Part shown: positions 61,507 to 64,000 of the stretch, in pieces
Position numbering within the stretch: position 1 is the stretch's first letter
Layout: each line of letters starts with the position of its first letter
DNA from: Flavobacteriales bacterium
GTDB taxonomy: Bacteria; Bacteroidota; Bacteroidia; Flavobacteriales; Flavobacteriaceae
Direction of reading: 5' to 3'
Assembly: GCA_017303755.1 (NCBI GenBank)
Contig: JAFLBS010000006.1
Coordinates: 124,001 to 188,000, forward strand
Length of the DNA stretch: 64,000 bases
Made by a program: the position numbers and the translations under genes
Notes under the pieces: model-generated
Told to the model about the DNA's origin: nothing
What the model saw: the letters and a program-made list of their open reading frames with translations, nothing else
The model's database searches: none

Positions 61507-62883
61507 ATGAGAAAACTACAATTTCTATTCGCGTTTATTTGTGTTGCTACTCTAGTCTCGTGTTCGGAAGATAATGAATCAACCTCCGTATTAACAGTAA
61601 CAACAACATCTCCTATTGATGTAACTCAGTCAACAGTCATTCTTGGTGGAGAAGTACTTTCAGATGGAGGAAAACCAGTAATTGAACGAGGTATTTGTAC
61701 CGGAGAAGCTGCCAATCCTGTGATTGATGATCCAAATAATTTTACTGATATTTTAGGTAGTGGTTTAGGAGTCTTCACTGGTACATATGATATTTCAACT
61801 CTTCCACCCAATACTACCATTCATGTTCGTGCTTATGCTAAAAACAGTGACGGAATTGTTTATGGTGAAAACAAAACCTTTACCACTTTAGGCGGATGTA
61901 ATGTTGTAACTGTTTCGACTACAAACATCACCTCGCCTACCACATTTTCAGTTGGAAATGTATATATTATTAATGGAACATTGAGTGTGAATTCGACATT
62001 AACAATTGAACCTGGAGTAATTTTAAAATTCACTATCGACGGAAATATAAATGTAGAAAACAATGGAAAAATAATCGCTGATGGCGATGCTAATAATCGA
62101 ATAGTTTTTACTTCTATTGCAGATGATTCGTATTGCGGTGATACCAATGGCGATGGAAATGCAACTTTGCCTCAAAAAGGCGATTGGCTCAATCTCTATT
62201 TAAATGGTGGAACAGCAAATAGCTTTAAATACTGTGATTTTCTGTATGCTGGAGCCAATGATGGTGGTTATCGTTGCGCAGTTGTAGTTTCGGTTGCTGG
62301 ACCTTCATTCACTTTTGATAATTGTACTTTTGCCCATACGCAAACGGCCTCCAATTTTACGGCTCAATTTGCTTTTTATGCGGGTTCTTACATGAGCAAT
62401 CCAGCAATTTCCGTTTTTACTAATAATGTATTTTACGATAATAACGTTCCGATTTACTTGAGTGCCACCTACTCTATAAATTCTAATAATAGTTATAGTA
62501 ATCCGTTAAATCCTGCACAGAAAAATACCCGCAATTGTATTTGGATGTATCCTGATGCTGGAACCAACGTTGCTGTTACTTGCAATGAAACAGAAGTTCC
62601 ATATGTGATGGATGGTTATTTGCAAAAAAGCACAGGTTCAATGACTATTGGTTCTGATGTTGTGATGAAATTTCCAACTGGAAATTCGTATGGTTTAAAC
62701 ATTGCATCATTGACTTTAAATCCAACTGCATTCTTAACCTCAATTAAAGACGATGTACATGGTGGCGATACGAATGGCGATGGAAACGCAACGGCTCCAG
62801 CAGCTGGCGATTGGTATGGCTATTGGAATTGGACGACTTCTTCATGGGTAAATGGCGCAAATATTTTATATGCCGCCAATTAA
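61507..62883 (+). CDS. Surface lipoprotein with Ig-like and beta-helix regions
   Basis: The 458-residue protein has a lipoprotein signal (CVATLVSCSEDNES, Cys19). Residues 30-130 are an Ig/FN3-like domain (VLGGEVLSDGGKPVIERGICTG type, ending HVRAYAKNSDGIVYGENKTFTT). The remainder looks like a right-handed beta-helix (LTIEPGVILKFTIDGNINVENNGKI, FKYCDFLYAGAND). The segment GDTNGDGNAT, a likely calcium loop, occurs twice (near residues 214 and 420) before similar GDW stretches. Probably surface-exposed; ligand unknown. TACATTTA at 61474 may be its -7 box. Confidence 0.8.
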   Translation: MRKLQFLFAFICVATLVSCSEDNESTSVLTVTTTSPIDVTQSTVILGGEVLSDGGKPVIERGICTGEAANPVIDDPNNFTDILGSGLGVFTGTYDISTLPPNTTIHVRAYAKNSDGIVYGENKTFTTLGGCNVVTVSTTNITSPTTFSVGNVYIINGTLSVNSTLTIEPGVILKFTIDGNINVENNGKIIADGDANNRIVFTSIADDSYCGDTNGDGNATLPQKGDWLNLYLNGGTANSFKYCDFLYAGANDGGYRCAVVVSVAGPSFTFDNCTFAHTQTASNFTAQFAFYAGSYMSNPAISVFTNNVFYDNNVPIYLSATYSINSNNSYSNPLNPAQKNTRNCIWMYPDAGTNVAVTCNETEVPYVMDGYLQKSTGSMTIGSDVVMKFPTGNSYGLNIASLTLNPTAFLTSIKDDVHGGDTNGDGNATAPAAGDWYGYWNWTTSSWVNGANILYAAN

Positions 62884-62892
62884 GAAAAACAG

Positions 62893-62928
62893 AAAACGCT
62901 ATTATTTGAAATCATAATAGCGTTTTTT
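62893..62928. terminator. Bidirectional terminator between convergent genes
   Basis: AAAACGCTATTAT and ATAATAGCGTTTT form a 13-bp perfect stem with an 8-nt loop and T/A tracts on both sides. Confidence 0.9.
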
Positions 62929-62942
62929 ATAAATTATCTTTT

Positions 62943-63509
62943 TTATTTCTCTTTCAAAAACTTGTAAATTTCTTTCCAACTTATTGTTTGTAAAGCTATA
63001 AAAGGATTAAGTTCTTCTCGTTTGGAGCTGATTTCAGATGCACCTAATTCTTCATCATTATCAATGAAGATTCCTTTTGCTCCAAGGTTTTTTGCGAATT
63101 CTACATCAGTTAACCTGTCGCCTATCATGAATGAATGGGTTAAATCGTAGTTCGGATTATTGATGTATTCTGTAACCATTGCAATTCCGGGTTTGCGTGT
63201 CGGCTTATTTTCATGCGGAAAACTATCATCAATAAATACTTTAGAAAATACGATTCCTTCATTTTCAAATGAGGTAATAATCTTATTTTGAATGCTCCAA
63301 AAAATGTCATTGGGCAATAAGTCAGTTCCCAAACCATCTTGATTGGTAACCATAACCAATTCGTAATCCAATTTACGGGCAATTTTACCCAAATAACGAA
63401 ATACCTCAGGATAAAATTCTAATTCGTCATAAGTATTGAGAATATAATCTGGCGGAGCAGCTTCTTTCACTATGGTTCCATCACGATCGATGAAGAGTAC
63501 TTTTTTCAT
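62943..63509 (-). CDS. HAD-type histidinol-phosphatase-like protein (HisB N-terminal domain alone)
   Basis: The 188-residue protein starts with the HAD motif LFIDRDGTIV and has MVTNQDGLGTD, DDSFPHENKPTRKPG and IGDRLTDVEFAKNLGAKG. These match the N-terminal phosphatase half of bifunctional HisB. The protein ends at the boundary where the imidazoleglycerol-phosphate dehydratase domain would begin. It may dephosphorylate histidinol phosphate or another sugar phosphate. No other his genes are in the window, so this may be a paralogue with a different job. Confidence 0.85.
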   Translation of the reverse strand: MKKVLFIDRDGTIVKEAAPPDYILNTYDELEFYPEVFRYLGKIARKLDYELVMVTNQDGLGTDLLPNDIFWSIQNKIITSFENEGIVFSKVFIDDSFPHENKPTRKPGIAMVTEYINNPNYDLTHSFMIGDRLTDVEFAKNLGAKGIFIDNDEELGASEISSKREELNPFIALQTISWKEIYKFLKEK

Positions 63510-63537
63510 ATGTTTTATTTATTCAAAATTAAACAAA

Positions 63538-63571
63538 AAAACCGCTTTATCACGACAAATAAAGCGGTTTT
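63538..63571 (-). terminator. Terminator for the minus-strand gene at the right edge
   Basis: AAACCGCTTTA and TAAAGCGGTTT form an 11-bp stem just after the stop of the 63591 gene (minus strand), with A/T tracts on both sides. Confidence 0.75.
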
Positions 63572-63590
63572 ATAGGAAAACAATTATAAT

Positions 63591-64000
63591 TTAATCATCA
63601 TCATCTTCTTCTCCTCCAATAGCAGTTTCTGATTGGGTTGCTCCTGTAGTTGCTGTTCCATTCGCTCTAATTTCAGTATGACGAATTTCACCACCAGTTG
63701 TTCCCGTTTGTTGCGCCAAGAAAACACCAACAGCAGCAACAGTCAAAGCTAAAAACGAAACAAGGTTTGCTTTTGCATTCTTTTTAGCATTCAAATACAA
63801 ACCAACAATTGAAATTGCTCCCAAAAGATAAAGAACCAACGCTAATTTTTCAGCAGCTTCTTCGTGTTCATGGATGATTTGATCAGTAACATTGGGTAAT
63901 TTTTCGGCAATTTCCTCTGCTCCTTCTCCAGTATTCATACTCGCGAAAGAAAATAGCGCTGCCACAATAAACAGGCAATACGCTGTATTTTTAATCGAAT
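63591..64000 (-). CDS. Membrane protein with acidic tail, start beyond the window edge
   Basis: The frame stays open to the last base on the minus strand (reading ...IKNTAYCLFIVAALFSFASMNTGEG), so the true start, probably of a signal peptide, lies outside. The visible part has a signal-like segment, a helical region (AEEIAEKLPNVTDQIIHEHEEAAEKL), two membrane spans (LALVLYLLGAISIVGLYL and LVSFLALTVAAVGVFLA) and a C-terminus rich in Thr ending GGEEDDDD. It may be a small metal- or stress-related membrane protein; no family is recognised. Confidence 0.7.
   Translation of the reverse strand, partial: SIKNTAYCLFIVAALFSFASMNTGEGAEEIAEKLPNVTDQIIHEHEEAAEKLALVLYLLGAISIVGLYLNAKKNAKANLVSFLALTVAAVGVFLAQQTGTTGGEIRHTEIRANGTATTGATQSETAIGGEEDDDD

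Overview
The window comes from the chromosome of a Bacteroidota bacterium, most likely a Flavobacterium or close relative. The DNA is AT-rich. Promoters carry the Bacteroidota -7 box TAnnTTTG (for example at 57410 and 59487). One secreted protein has a type IX secretion sorting domain, lipoproteins and small membrane proteins are common, and several short intergenic repeats resemble ones I recall from flavobacteria. I see no rRNA, tRNA, CRISPR array, prophage or intact insertion sequence.

Layout. 1-5.1 kb: a truncated secreted reprolysin-type metalloprotease, a Bax inhibitor-1 family protein, a lipoprotein archaemetzincin, and a pterin dehydratase with two tiny membrane proteins. 5.2-12.3 kb: a cell-envelope regulatory cassette made of an ECF sigma factor with a transmembrane TPR anti-sigma candidate, a subtilase lipoprotein, an exported TPR-CHAT (caspase-like) protein and a T9SS-secreted protein. 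The subtilase and T9SS genes share a probable promoter motif. 12.4-29.1 kb: one long minus-strand block for aromatic acid breakdown (aryl-CoA ligase, bifunctional aryl-CoA hydroxylase/reductase, thioesterase, gentisate-type dioxygenase, FAH hydrolase, maleate isomerase, nitrilase), with a quinoprotein oxidase pair of LodA/LodB type at its upstream end. That LodA carries an N-terminal catalase-like domain. Short repeats are concentrated in this block. 29.4-33 kb: an IS1-like zinc-finger regulator, a DcaP-type porin and an MHS-family symporter.

33.3-45.8 kb: an acetate/propionate module with a symporter-histidine kinase fusion, a response regulator without output domain, a membrane-bound winged-helix regulator and two acyl-CoA synthetases whose promoters share a 16-bp element at identical spacing. 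A TetR-controlled cupin plus ABC exporter operon lies between the two synthetases. 46-51.4 kb: a seven-gene operon with a type III polyketide synthase, its own ketosynthase, dehydratase, acyl carrier protein and phosphopantetheinyl transferase, plus a methyltransferase and a flavoprotein, probably for a phenolic or pyrone lipid. 51.4-64 kb: a cAMP-binding/CBS/DUF294 protein with a catalytically degenerate exonuclease-like partner, then ordinary genes: a helicase, a mechanosensitive channel, an OmpA protein, a lipoprotein, a stand-alone HisB-type phosphatase and an acidic-tailed membrane protein cut by the window edge.

The best candidates for little-described systems are the sigma/subtilase/CHAT cassette, the catalase-LodA fusion, and the type III PKS operon with its private ACP machinery. 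These are inferences from sequence read by eye; no database search was possible.
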